From positions 18,919,579 through 18,983,578 of the forward strand of contig NC_079517.1 in the NCBI RefSeq assembly GCF_000801105.2: a stretch of 64,000 bases of DNA, in the 5' to 3' direction. Each line of letters begins with the position of its first letter. Position 1 is the first letter of the stretch. The notes beneath the pieces are model-generated. The model was not told the DNA's origin, searched no databases, and saw nothing but the letters and a program-made list of their open reading frames with translations. The DNA comes from Raphanus sativus. Lineage: Eukaryota; Streptophyta; Magnoliopsida; Brassicales; Brassicaceae. Below are positions 12,530 to 22,020 of the stretch, one piece after another. Position numbers and translations under genes: made by a program.

Positions 12530-13640
12530 GAAGTATTTTCTTACATAGTCTTAACTCCCCTGAAGGTACACTAAACATGAACTAAGACAGGCGTACCTGC
12601 ATTAACTCGTAATAAGTTTGAGCAACATTATTGGTTACAGCATACATCGACTATTTTGTCTTTTTTAACATTGTCTTAACTCCCCTGAAGCTACCCTGAA
12701 CAAACTCCACCCCTTCTTTTCCTTGAATGCAGCATTTCTTTGATCAATCCGTATGTACTTTCCGCAAGTATATTCTTCTTCTCGATCATTGCTTCCTCAC
12801 TGTAACAGAAAGCTTGTTAACGGAGTAATGAACATAATGAACATAATTCGTAAGAAGTTTGAGGAACAATAAGGGTTACATCAAACATCGACCATATTGC
12901 ATTTTTAACATTTTCTTAACTTCCTTGAAGCTACACTGAACAAACTCCATCCCTTCATTTCCTTGAATGCAACATTGCTTTGATCAATCTGCAGGTACTT
13001 TCTGCATGTCTATTCTTCTTCTCGATCATTGCTTCCTCTCTGTAACAGAGCGTTTCTTAACAAAGTAATGAACATAATTGATTTTCTCTGTTTCATATAT
13101 AGATTTTCAACGTCAGAGCTTATCAACTTCGTTTTCAATAACCGATCATATTCATGCGTGTTTTAGGCTTCTCAGCAAAAAAAAATTGCAACTAATAAAC
13201 GTCTTACTCACACTCTATTGTATTCTCTGCTTCGTGTAAAGATTACCAACGTCAGAAATCATCAACCTTATGCTCAATAACCTATCCTCTTCATATGTGC
13301 TTTTGAATTCCTAGCAACGATTAAACGTCTTGCTCAAACTCTATTTATATTTTTTATTTTTCTTGCCAGTAGAGAATCTAAATTTTTTTCATGTGGTCAG
13401 GAAATACTTGAGATCTTTTTGGTGTTCAAACATCTTAACACTGTAAACTAAATAGCATATGTGTGTGTAGAATCCCCGTATGTCGTCGAACAGAGTCAAC
13501 TCGTCTCAAACAATCGTGTATTCACTTTTTCCGTTTCTTTCTACGTTTAAATAAGAAAAGCTCGGAGAATCAAAAAACTCCCAAACGCTTCTCGTGACGA
13601 CACGTGGCAGAGTCAATGTGAATGAATTAAATGCAAAATG
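12530..13640 (-). pseudogene. Unidentified decayed gene with duplicated exons
   Basis: On the minus strand a promoter-like block comes first: CCACGTGTC (G-box) near 13600 and TTATTTAAAC near 13550. Two copies of an exon-like block follow, reading EEDRLLSIRLMISDVGNLYT (about 13235-13300) and EYDRLLKTKLISSDVENLY (about 13095-13165). Next come two copies of a block reading EAMIEKKN.HAESTCRLIKAML (about 12965-13045) and EAMIEKKNILAESTYGLIKEML (about 12730-12800). The second block is preceded by TTACAG, like a splice acceptor, and soon ends in a stop. The repeated blocks and stops between them suggest a small tandemly duplicated exon pair that has decayed. I do not recognise the family. Confidence 0.4.
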
Positions 13641-13658
13641 CTTCTCTTTTAATAATAA

Positions 13659-15182
13659 CTAGATTTTGACCCGCGCTTCGAAAGCGCGGATATTATTTTT
13701 TACTTTTATAAAATATATTATTTGTTTGTAATTATTGAACATATTTATTTTAGTAAAATTTTCTTTATAATAAATTTGACACACATAGTGTCTCTGGTAA
13801 ATTATGTGTTTCTCTGACTTTGTTTTATTCCCTCTCCAATCAACATATCGAAGCGCGGATATTATTTTTTACTTTTATGAAATATATTATTTGTTTGTAA
13901 TTATTGAATGTATTTATCTTAGTAAAAATTTCTTTATAATAAATTTGACATATAGAGTGTCTCTGGTAAACTATGTATTTATCTGGCTTTATTTTATTCC
14001 TTCTCCAATCAACATATTTATTTGGCTTGTTGTTAAAATAAATGATTTTAGAACGCAACTGTTTACTTTGATATTTTGTTTAAACAATGTGACATATTTC
14101 TGTATTAATTGTGTTCAATTAAATATTTACATTGTAATTTAAATTTGTATACAAATCAACATATTTGTGTAGTTTGTTATTAAAAAAATGATTTGAATCC
14201 AAATGTAAGTACTCTTATAGTGATTTTTCAGTTCATATAATTTTTTAAAATATATTTATTTCAACTGAACCAATTAATATTTTGTTAAATTGGCCCGTGA
14301 AATATATTATTATACATCGATATTCAAAAGATCTGGTAACTAACGATACTCAAAAGATCTGGACCGAATAAGGTTATATGGTTATTTTTGTTACAAATAT
14401 CCGAACCCGTTTTAGATACATTGATTATTTAGATATTTTTAGGTTCCTATACATCAGAACCGAATTTATCCAGATCTAGAATGATCCAACTCAAAATCCA
14501 CACATAAGTTTATAATATTCAAGCGGAACTTGGTTACCAAAAAAAAAAGGATACCCGAAAAGAACAACATGTATCTAAATAGACAGATAATGTTCATGTC
14601 TAAATGATTATATAAATTAATAAAAAACTGTTTTATGTGTTTTGCTAAATTAAGTGAAATAGAAATAGTTTTTTTATCAAGTAAAATAATTATATGGAGT
14701 GGAAAATTAAGTGACAATAAATGTAGGACATTTTAAGTATTTTGATTTAAGTTATTATTTTATTCACAAAACATATTTTTGAACTATGTTTTTGGATATG
14801 TAATTTTCCACAGATTGTAACTAAAATAAAAATATTTTAGTAAAATAAAATAAACCAAATGTTTAATCATATGTAAAACCTAATTATTTAGCATTTTGAT
14901 TTTATAATTGGCACAAAGTTAATATTGATTAACTAATAAATAAAAATATGCACTATTATTATTATGGTAATATAATTAATGATGTAATTTATTATTAAAG
15001 TAATATAATTAATTAAATTGTTAAACTAAGTGAAATATGGAAACACAATTAATAGATACTATTATTCAAGTTTCCAAACACTCCATTTTTTATAGCTATA
15101 ACCAAACACACCAAATTTTTTTATTAATTTTATCCAAGTATCCAAACGCACCGAATTTGTACTTCACCTTTAATAAGATAGA
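13659..15182 (-). mobile_element. Non-autonomous Helitron with duplicated 3' end
   Basis: Minus-strand 5' end TCTATCTTATTAAAGG at 15182 follows a host A. The 3' end has the hairpin CCGCGCTTTCGAAGCGCGG, then GTCAAAATCTAG at 13659, with a host T after it. This is the A|TC...CTAG|T pattern of Helitrons. Length is 1524 bp. A segment of about 170 bp next to the 3' end (about 13677-13846) is repeated at about 13848-14020, including half of the terminal hairpin. The interior is AT-rich and I see no Rep/helicase coding. Its 3' border lies directly beside the G-box block of the decayed gene at 12530-13640. Confidence 0.82.
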
Positions 15183-15920
15183 TTTAAGGAGATTCCACAA
15201 TTTCCTATTGACTAAGAGATTATTGATTTTGATTTTCTGAGGAAGACACAATTTATTTGCAACACGTAGAATTTTGGATAGAACACCTGTAGCTGTCTCA
15301 AAAGTTTACTTATTTTCTTTGAATCTTTTGGAAGAATATTGATAAGTACTCGACCTGCTTTATTCAACTTAATATTCCAACAACAATAATATTCTGATTA
15401 CTAGTTTTGTTTGTGAAAACAAAAATTCTTGATATAAAAAGAGTTAACATAGCTGAAAAATCTTCTCGGTTTCAAAGTACGTAATCCAGGAAAGATAAGA
15501 CTCGGAAATATAAAAAAATCACCGATGTAAAGTCGTAATCTGAATGCTTTTACTTGTCCTCTTCTGCTGCTACGAAAAGTGACCACGTACTTGGACGTGG
15601 CTTGATGTAGTTTATCATCACTTGAGTTTTGTTCCAATGTTTGTTTTCCTCTACTCTGAGCAGATAGAAATTATCCTTAATCTAGAGAAACCTACAGATA
15701 AGTGCATATGAAAATTCAGCGTTACAAACAATTTTATATGTATATAAATTAACATGAACTTTTCCATGAATGGTAACTAGCTTTGAATTGAAAACGTCTC
15801 TACGTAACAAATTTTTATTCTGGTCAAAAAATGGATGTACAATCTAGAACTATATTTTACTGGATGCACAAATACTCTAATATATAGTCTAAACTTACAA
15901 ATTATAAAACTTACGTAAAT
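15183..15920. other. AT-rich spacer, no gene seen
   Basis: No exon-like sequence could be supported. A minus-strand open frame at 15401-15637 lacks any recognisable motif, and its composition matches the spacer. Confidence 0.5.
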
Positions 15921-16803
15921 AGACAAGACTTGGATTCACCCCCTATGGTGAATCTTTAAATTCACCACTTCTTTAATAACCAATCAAAGTGCCAATTAGA
16001 TTAATGACTAAAAAATATTAAATATTTTTTTCAAAAACCAAAATAATTAAAAAAATAAATAGTATCAATTTTAATAATGCTAATGTCACTATCTAATCCA
16101 TAAACTCAAACTCTATACCCTAAATCCAAATTCTAAATCCTAAATTCTAAATTATAAATCCAAACTCTATACCATAAACTCAAATCTTAAACCCTAAATC
16201 CAAACCATAAATCAAAAACCCAAAAACTTGAACTCTAAACCCAAACATATACTCTAAACCCAAATCCTAGACTCTAAACGCAAAACGTAAATACAAAACC
16301 CAAACCCTATACCCTAAATATTTGGATTAATATTGATGTTGTTCTTTTGAAATTTAAGGTTAAGAATTAAAGTTTGGATTTAGAGTTTATGGTTTGGGTT
16401 ACGGTTTGGGTTTGGATTTAGGGTCTATGGTTTGGGTTTAGGGTTTATGGTTTGGGTTTAGAGTCTAGGATTTGGGTTTAGGGTCTAGGGTTTGAGATTA
16501 GGGTATAGTTTTGGGTTTAGAAATTAGATTTTTCGGTTTATGATTTATGGTTTGGGGTTAGGGTTTAAGATTTGGGTTTAGGGTATAGAGTTTGGGTTTA
16601 TAATTTAAAATTTTGGGTTTAGAATTTGGATTTAGGGTATAGATTTTGAGTTTAGAGATTAAATAGTAATATTAGTATTATTAAATATGACATTATTTAT
16701 TTTTTTAATTATTTTATCATTAGTCTAGGTGACATTTTGATTGGTTATTAGGAATGTGGTGAATTTAAAGATTCACCATAAGGGGTGAATCCAAATCCTG
16801 TCC
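15921..16803. mobile_element. Mutator-like foldback element with telomere-like arms
   Basis: An 883-bp element flanked by the 9-bp direct repeat TACGTAAAT (15912-15920 and 16804-16812), the target size typical of Mutator-like elements. Its ends are long inverted repeats of roughly 90 bp: the left starts AGACAAGACTTGGATTCACC and the right, read inversely, GGACAGGATTTGGATTCACC. Both continue through TGGTGAATCTTTAAATTCACCAC. Inside, the left arm is an array of degenerate CCCTAAA-like words (about 16090-16320) and the right arm carries the complementary GGGTTTAGGGT-like words (about 16370-16640). The whole could fold into one long hairpin. No transposase is encoded, so it is non-autonomous. The TSD and TIR evidence is direct. 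Confidence 0.85.
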
Positions 16804-16915
16804 TACGTAAATATATGAAATTTGTGAAGAAATATACTTTTTCTTTGAAAAAATAAGGATGCATTAAGTTTTTCTTTCTTTTAAATGATGGATGCATGTG
16901 CAGTATCCTTTTAAC

Positions 16916-16943
16916 ATGCACTAGCTTCGCTACGCTAGTGCAT
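16916..16943. repeat. Perfect 10-bp stem hairpin
   Basis: ATGCACTAGC, an 8-nt loop, then GCTAGTGCAT form a perfect inverted repeat. It resembles the terminal hairpins of Helitron-like elements in the spacer around it, but no terminal CTAG at the expected distance was seen, so its origin is open. Confidence 0.7.
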
Positions 16944-17052
16944 AAAGAAAAATAGGCATATTTCAACATCAACACAGTTTAATAGTCCGGTCCCGATCAG
17001 TATATGTACACACGATGCCGACACTTTTTTTTGACAACAGTATGTTAAACGT

Positions 17053-17420
17053 CTAAGAGACCATCGGCTCAGAAAGCCAAACCGGAGGTATAGAATCAAT
17101 ATATAATATAGCTGAAGGTGAATTCCTCGCAATATGTGCAAGTTTATCCGTCATTGTATTTTGTGTCCTCGGAATATGTCTGATCTTAAATGTAGAGAAG
17201 AAAATCTTATTGCAAGAATTTTTTTCCATATGTGTAGCAAAGCTGACTATTTTGCAGGTGATGACATCATCTTCACCAGTTGAGAACAATTCGTTGCAAA
17301 TACTACGTCCGAAAATTGCAGGGTCTTCATGCATTTCATCGTCCAATCAATACTTTACATTCTGCATATAAAGGAGATAGGCTTTTTCGAAGATTCATTG
17401 CTCCATCACAACATCTTGGG
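17053..17420 (-). pseudogene. LINE RNase H (RVT_3-like) remnant
   Basis: Minus strand. The last part reads FKIRHIPRTQNTMTDKLAHI, then ARNSPSAILYIDSIPPVWL. This is the C-terminal part of the RNase H-like domain at the end of plant non-LTR retrotransposon polyproteins (typical wording: IPRxxNxxADxLAR...PxWL). Upstream in another frame come SLSPLYAECKVLI and MKCMKTLQFSDVVFATNCSQ, interrupted by an in-frame TAG and at least two frameshifts. There are no reverse transcriptase or endonuclease parts nearby. A dead fragment; the family assignment is good. Confidence 0.7.
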
Positions 17421-18007
17421 AATCCGTCTTCCGACAATATCATCCTTATCCTGTGAAAATATTTTGTTCCCTTCAAGTTTCATTGATAAAACAGTGAATT
17501 TAATAATGACACTTAATAAATTCAAATTTAATACATGATTTTTTTTGCATTTAATATATTGATTAATTTTCTGTTAATCAGTTATAACAGAATCTGAACT
17601 ATCAATTAACTTTTGCTTGTAGTCCATTACAGAGTTCTACGTAGTTTTTTACGTGTGAAATAATAAAAATTAATGAAAAATGTTTTACATAGGTTGAGGA
17701 GATAATCAAACACATGTTAAATACATGTCTGAATTCTCCATTCCATGCAACCTAGGCAGAGACCACCCGACATCTTCACAAACACACCTAGGTCTCTACA
17801 CTGGTGAAATGATTTGATCCGACCCGTATACCCATATATATATCGTTAACAAAGATAAACCAAATAAATATTATTATCATCATAGATTTTCTCTTAAATT
17901 GTATATTTTTTTTCAAAAGTTTCATATAGTTTCTAATATATAATACATATTGTTGGGGAGAATTTTCAATGTATAGAGATTTTAAGAACTTTTATAAAAA
18001 TACATAG
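17421..18007. other. Spacer, no gene seen
   Basis: AT-rich non-coding sequence with no supported exon. A CCTAGG-containing segment near 17750-17800 is less AT-rich but matches nothing I recognise. Confidence 0.5.
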
Positions 18008-18540
18008 CACTACAAGAAAACAAAGTCATTTTGATGTGGTGCTGGCTTTCTCTATCTCTTGGTGTAGGTCCATAGCAAGTGACGATCTCAGGTAGTTTTT
18101 TTTTCAAATAAAGCTCATTTTTGTCTACGCAGATGAGCTTGCTCAAGTGTTGCTCACTGTCTATGGTTGCTGCTGATAAGGAGGTCTCTCTCGAGCTGTT
18201 CTTAAGGAGCTAATCATTAGGAATTGTTCACCGGGTATTGCCAAATCTACCGGGTTCAGTTCTCGACTTCTCGTATTAACTGTGGTTCCAATTTTAGCAA
18301 GAGTTTGTGTTGAGTTTGGTGTAGCCTATGGTCTTGTTGTTGCTTTGCTTGTAGTTGTTGCTGGTCTTGTTTGACTTAGATTGAATTGTTGTTTAGTTTA
18401 ATTTTTTGCATCCTCTTCTCCTTGTAACTTCTGTATTTCTGTCTAAAACTTGAAAATTGTAATAAAGCTTTAACATTGTTATCACAAGAAAACAAGGTCA
18501 TAATAACGACAATTTGGTCGTCGTAATGTCGTCACATAAT
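18008..18540 (+). mobile_element. CACTA-type terminal sequence, interrupted
   Basis: CACTACAAGAAAACA at 18008 is the canonical CACTA (En/Spm) terminus. After the insertion at 18030-18483, the sequence resumes at the duplicated target and continues with ACGACAATTTGGTCGTCG and TGTCGTCAC, a subterminal motif pattern typical of plant CACTA elements. The opposite end was not found, so this is a fragment. Confidence 0.5.
18030..18483 (+). mobile_element. 5'-truncated LINE-type (or processed) insertion
   Basis: About 450 bp of non-AT-rich sequence bounded by an 18-bp direct repeat, ACAAGAAAACAARGTCAT, at 18012-18029 and 18484-18501 with one mismatch. Variable-length duplications of this size are the mark of target-primed reverse transcription. 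The insert ends with TTGTAATAAAGCTTTAACATTG, which looks like a transcript 3' end with an AATAAA signal, but there is no long poly(A) tail. It has no open frame. It may be the 3' end of a LINE or a processed transcript. Confidence 0.6.
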
Positions 18541-18559
18541 TATTGTTGAAAATACCAGT

Positions 18560-18700
18560 TTGTCTCGTTTGGTTCAGTGGTAATTGATGTCATTTTCACA
18601 AGCTGGGACATGGGTTCAATACCACCAGCACTCAGAACCTAATTTAGGTGTGTGCTTAGAGTGAAAATAGTAGTATAATATTGTATTTAGGCTAAGAACA
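18560..18700 (+). mobile_element. tRNA-derived SINE-like sequence
   Basis: TGGTTCAGTGG (18570-18580) fits the Pol III A box and GGTTCAATACC (18613-18623) fits the B box, about 32 nt apart as in tRNA-derived SINEs. It does not fold into a tRNA and has no CCA end, so a SINE is more likely than a tRNA gene. The 3' limit is unclear. Confidence 0.5.
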
Positions 18701-18710
18701 TGGGACATCC

Positions 18711-18766
18711 TCAAAAGGAGATCACTTAATTAAGGGTGTCAAAAGGAGATCACTTAATTAAGGGTG
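18711..18766. repeat. Perfect 28-bp tandem duplication
   Basis: Two identical adjacent 28-bp units (18711-18738 and 18739-18766) start TCAAAAGGAGATCAC and end TTAAGGGTG. The second unit runs into GGGTGTGCTT, the left end of the Harbinger-like remnant. Confidence 0.85.
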
Positions 18767-19256
18767 TGCTTAACCAAATAAAATTAATTAAATAATGTAA
18801 CAAAAAAACTTATTTTAAAATTGATTCCAAAAAAAAAAAGAAAAACAAAATACAATTGGAAATTTGTATGAAACAAACATATTATTTAATTAAACAAACA
18901 AACATTTTATTTAATTAATACAAAGTTTAATATCCAAATTTTTTCCATATATTCTCAATCAAATCCTCTTTCAATTGGTGATGTGCTTGTCTATCATGAA
19001 TTCTTGTGTGACCATCACCAAAACGGAACTGGCTTCTCCCGTTCGTCGCCGTTTGTGGATTCGAGAGACAGAGAGATAGATCGCAAACCCTAGGAAATGG
19101 GGAAAAGAAAAACCCGTGTTCCCTTTCTTTTTTCGACCAATACACACTTGCCACATCGACCAGCACTTCCCTTAAGCACAGTTCTTCGACAAGCCCTCCC
19201 AAACTGCTCTTAGCCCACTTTTGGATTAAATCCAAATATATTAAGCCCAAGCACAC
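18761..19256 (-). mobile_element. Harbinger-like remnant with transposase tail
   Basis: A minus-strand frame ends AHHQLKEDLIENIWKKFG. This resembles the C-terminus of plant PIF/Harbinger transposases (H.LQxDLxEHxWxxFG). The left edge carries GGGTGTGCTT and the right edge its inverse (AAGCACACCC, about 19247), a plausible short terminal inverted repeat. No catalytic DDE region is present. Confidence is limited because only about 20 residues match. Confidence 0.4.
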
Positions 19257-19259
19257 CCC

Positions 19260-20029
19260 ATGTGCTCCCCCTTTGAAGATGGACTTAGTAGATAACCATT
19301 GATTTATTGCATGAAAAATGAAAAAAAAAAACAGATTTGTGAGAGGACCGATTTGTTTTGCCTTTTACCACTAATCAGTACGTGGGCTTAACGCCGAGCG
19401 ATTATCCGGCCTAAACTCGGCCGAGTTGCCCGAGTTTTTGAACACGTGTTATGGGTAAGTAGATTAGAAAACAGTTTATGATTTATTCTGGAAACTAAAT
19501 AAGTATACAAAAATATAGAAAATTGTACTTTGTATACAAAACTTATACCATAATTAAGTAAATACCTTAAATCTCACACCATGGCACTTTAGTTGATAGA
19601 GAGCAAACTTGTCACATCACAGATAGTTTGTTAATTTCATCATTTTTTGGGTTTTAAACCAATTCACCCAAAAATAAAAGTAAAAAAATGTGACTAAAGC
19701 GAAAATAGGGGCAGAGACCTGACATTAGTGCAATAACCACTTTAATCAGCATTATTTTTTAACATATTCTTAATTATATTATCATAAACGATGACAAATG
19801 TTGACAAAAGAAAAGCGATGAAAAACATTAGGTAGACGATTAAACAACTAACAATTCTATCACCTTATAAAAATTCACTTCTCGCTACATTATTTTGAGT
19901 TGTTATGTGAAATCCATGTTCAAATTATGCTTTGCACCATATTAAAATCTCTTGTAACTATTTTTTCATAATTTGCATAATTTACATCTTTTATGATTTT
20001 AACCTTAGACCTCGTAATTAAGAAACATT
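19260..20029. other. AT-rich spacer, no gene seen
   Basis: No exon supported on either strand. A GC-richer patch at about 19380-19440 (GGCCTAAACTCGGCCGAG) is not part of any feature I can name. Confidence 0.5.
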
Positions 20030-21330
20030 AATTAAATTTTAATAAACCCACTAAACTAAAAAGGACTAGGGGTTGGATCCGGCGCTTGCAAGGGGTTGTT
20101 GTTGTTGGGTTATCTATATCTGAGGAGGAATCTACGGTTTTGTTGTTGGTGTCCTTATTTGAAGTTGCTAGTCTCCATATGGTGAGAAATAAAGAATTGC
20201 ACGTATACATGAAGGGTAACTCAGGCTACTTTTTTTGAAAATGCATGTATATGTGAGTTCATGTGTCTATGTAAACACTAAATGATGCATTTAGTTTTGG
20301 ACATCCTAAAAAAGCAAGGTTTCATCAATGTTTATTATATAAAATTTTAATCACTATCCTTCTGGTGGGAGGTTGTTGCCAGAAAAAAAGAAAAAACCAA
20401 AGTTCAAAATAGTAAAAACATAAGAATTTAGAAAACTTAAAAGTGCTACTATCTTTGCCTTCAAAACTGGCCAGATTTGCTTCATCGCCTCTGATTACTA
20501 TCTTCACGCTGGAACCGTGTTGCTTGAAGAAGATGTTGCTTCTCGACCTTTCCCTACAATAACTGAAGCTTTCAAATTGATGCTACTCTGAGACAGAGTT
20601 GTACATGTGTCAATTTAAATTTGTTGGAAGAAAACGTTATGGAAAACAAAAATTATTCAACATCGGTGTGGATGCCAAAGAAGCTATTGTCACTGATTGA
20701 GAGGTACATGGAGTGGGACGTATCTGAATAAATGTTGTCCTTGCCAGCAAGTTCTTGAAGACATCTTAGTAGGTCTTGCGATTGAGAGTCCTTGCCATTT
20801 ATCTTTAGTACGTTTGAGAGACATTTAGAGTGCTTGTTACAATTTTAAACATGGGTCAAATGAAGTGGATAACCAAAACGAACCTCTTCAAGAGCCAGAG
20901 CAGCTGCATCTTGCTGGGTGAGCTTGGTCATCTCCCTGTCGAAGATCACAAATGTAGCACTATCGTTGCCATCCTCAACTGATAGTTAGGACACAGTACC
21001 TGTAAAAAAGTTTGAAAAATGTTAACCAATATCTTAAAATATGATATTCCCATAGGTGAGGATGCTAACTTTGTAGCTGATCACACCGGCAATGTTGGGA
21101 GCAACATATTTGTTGTAAAGGAGAGAAGTGCCAGATTTGTCTAATTTCATGTTGCATCCGGTGGATGAGACGAACTGAACAGCCATTTTGTGGGAGGCTA
21201 TAAACCGATAAAGATCTTGGAACTTCAAAACCTATCAACTTTGACAATGGAACCGTCCGATGGACAGTAGTGATCCATCCGTCCGTAACAATGGATGGTA
21301 GTGACTGGGGCACCCAGGTGGGATGAATAT
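20030..21330 (-). pseudogene. RPA70-like OB-fold protein pseudogene
   Basis: Read on the minus strand, pieces occur in the order expected for plant RPA1-like (DUF223 plus Rep_fac-A_C) proteins. LIGFEVPR runs into KFQDLYRFIASHKMAVQF by a frameshift (about 21150-21250; typical GFxV...YRxTxHxxxIxF). SVEDGNDSATF followed by VIFDREMTKLTQQDAAAL lies at about 20885-20985. ELAGKD and FIQIRPTP follow at about 20715-20775 after another frameshift. A low-complexity tail, DSSSDIDNPTTTTPCKRR, ends near 20060. Such genes are often carried by or related to Helitrons in Brassicaceae, and a Helitron lies just to the right. Frameshifts and stops make it non-functional. The family call is moderate. Confidence 0.5.
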
Positions 21331-22020
21331 GTGGATCATAGAACTTTGTTTAAGCAAGAAGAAGAGTAAACCGAAACATTTAAATAAAAAAAAGATGGAG
21401 ATAGAATATAATGTGTGATAGAGTGGAAATACAAATAACTTTTCATCCAACAAAAGAGGGTGAATCCTAAAAGGGAGGAGGCTGATTTGAAATTATGGCC
21501 AAGTCGGAGGGCTGATTGGAAATTTTTGAAAGAGGCTTATGGGTTATCGCGTGAAGATAAAATGAGAGAGAGAGACTTTCAGGGGCGAGATTCCAGTCCC
21601 TAGCCTCTTCTATTTATAGGGTTTGAGGTGTGTATCGGTTATAACACGTATGAAGCTTCGATTGTAAATGTAGGGAGACAGAGAGTTGGTGGGATTTAAT
21701 GATTTCAATGTAAACTGAAGATTCATTGTAGGTAAGAGAGAAACATTGAATCGAGGGTAAGCAAGAGACGGAATTGAAGAAATAAGGGAGGTCAAAAGTA
21801 AACAGAATTTTTTTTTAAAACAAGGCAGAGATTTATATTGTATCGTGGAAGATAGAGACGAATTCAAACCTAATTGAGTAACACCTTAAACGCATAGTTT
21901 GGATTTCTTTCCGGTTGTTGCAAAAAAAAAGTTTTCTTTGGAGTCCGGTCCAAACGACAGATCATTACTAAGAAGGCTTGCTAATGGACTTGGGGATTTT
22001 TTAGGCACGTCTGTAGCATA
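21331..22020. other. 5' flank of the RPA-like pseudogene and spacer
   Basis: No separate gene supported. Minus-strand open frames here carry no recognisable motif. The region contains the probable leader and promoter of the RPA-like pseudogene, including an AG-rich stretch (about 21560-21580). Confidence 0.4.
21610..21619 (-). promoter_or_regulatory. TATA box, minus strand
   Basis: The minus strand reads CCCTATAAATAGAAGAGG, a near-consensus plant TATA box followed by a pyrimidine-rich leader (CTCTCTCTCTC). It points toward the RPA-like pseudogene about 300 bp downstream. Confidence 0.45.

Noticed and set aside
13804..14142. 112-codon plus-strand ORF
   Set aside because: AT-driven frame rich in F, I and Y, located inside the 3' duplicated part of a Helitron; no motif.
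16090..16640. Interstitial telomere
   Set aside because: The CCCTAAA-like words are highly degenerate, reverse polarity in the middle, and are enclosed by TIRs and a 9-bp target duplication.
18564..18640. Functional tRNA gene
   Set aside because: A and B boxes are present but the sequence does not give a cloverleaf with a proper acceptor stem; a SINE head fits better.
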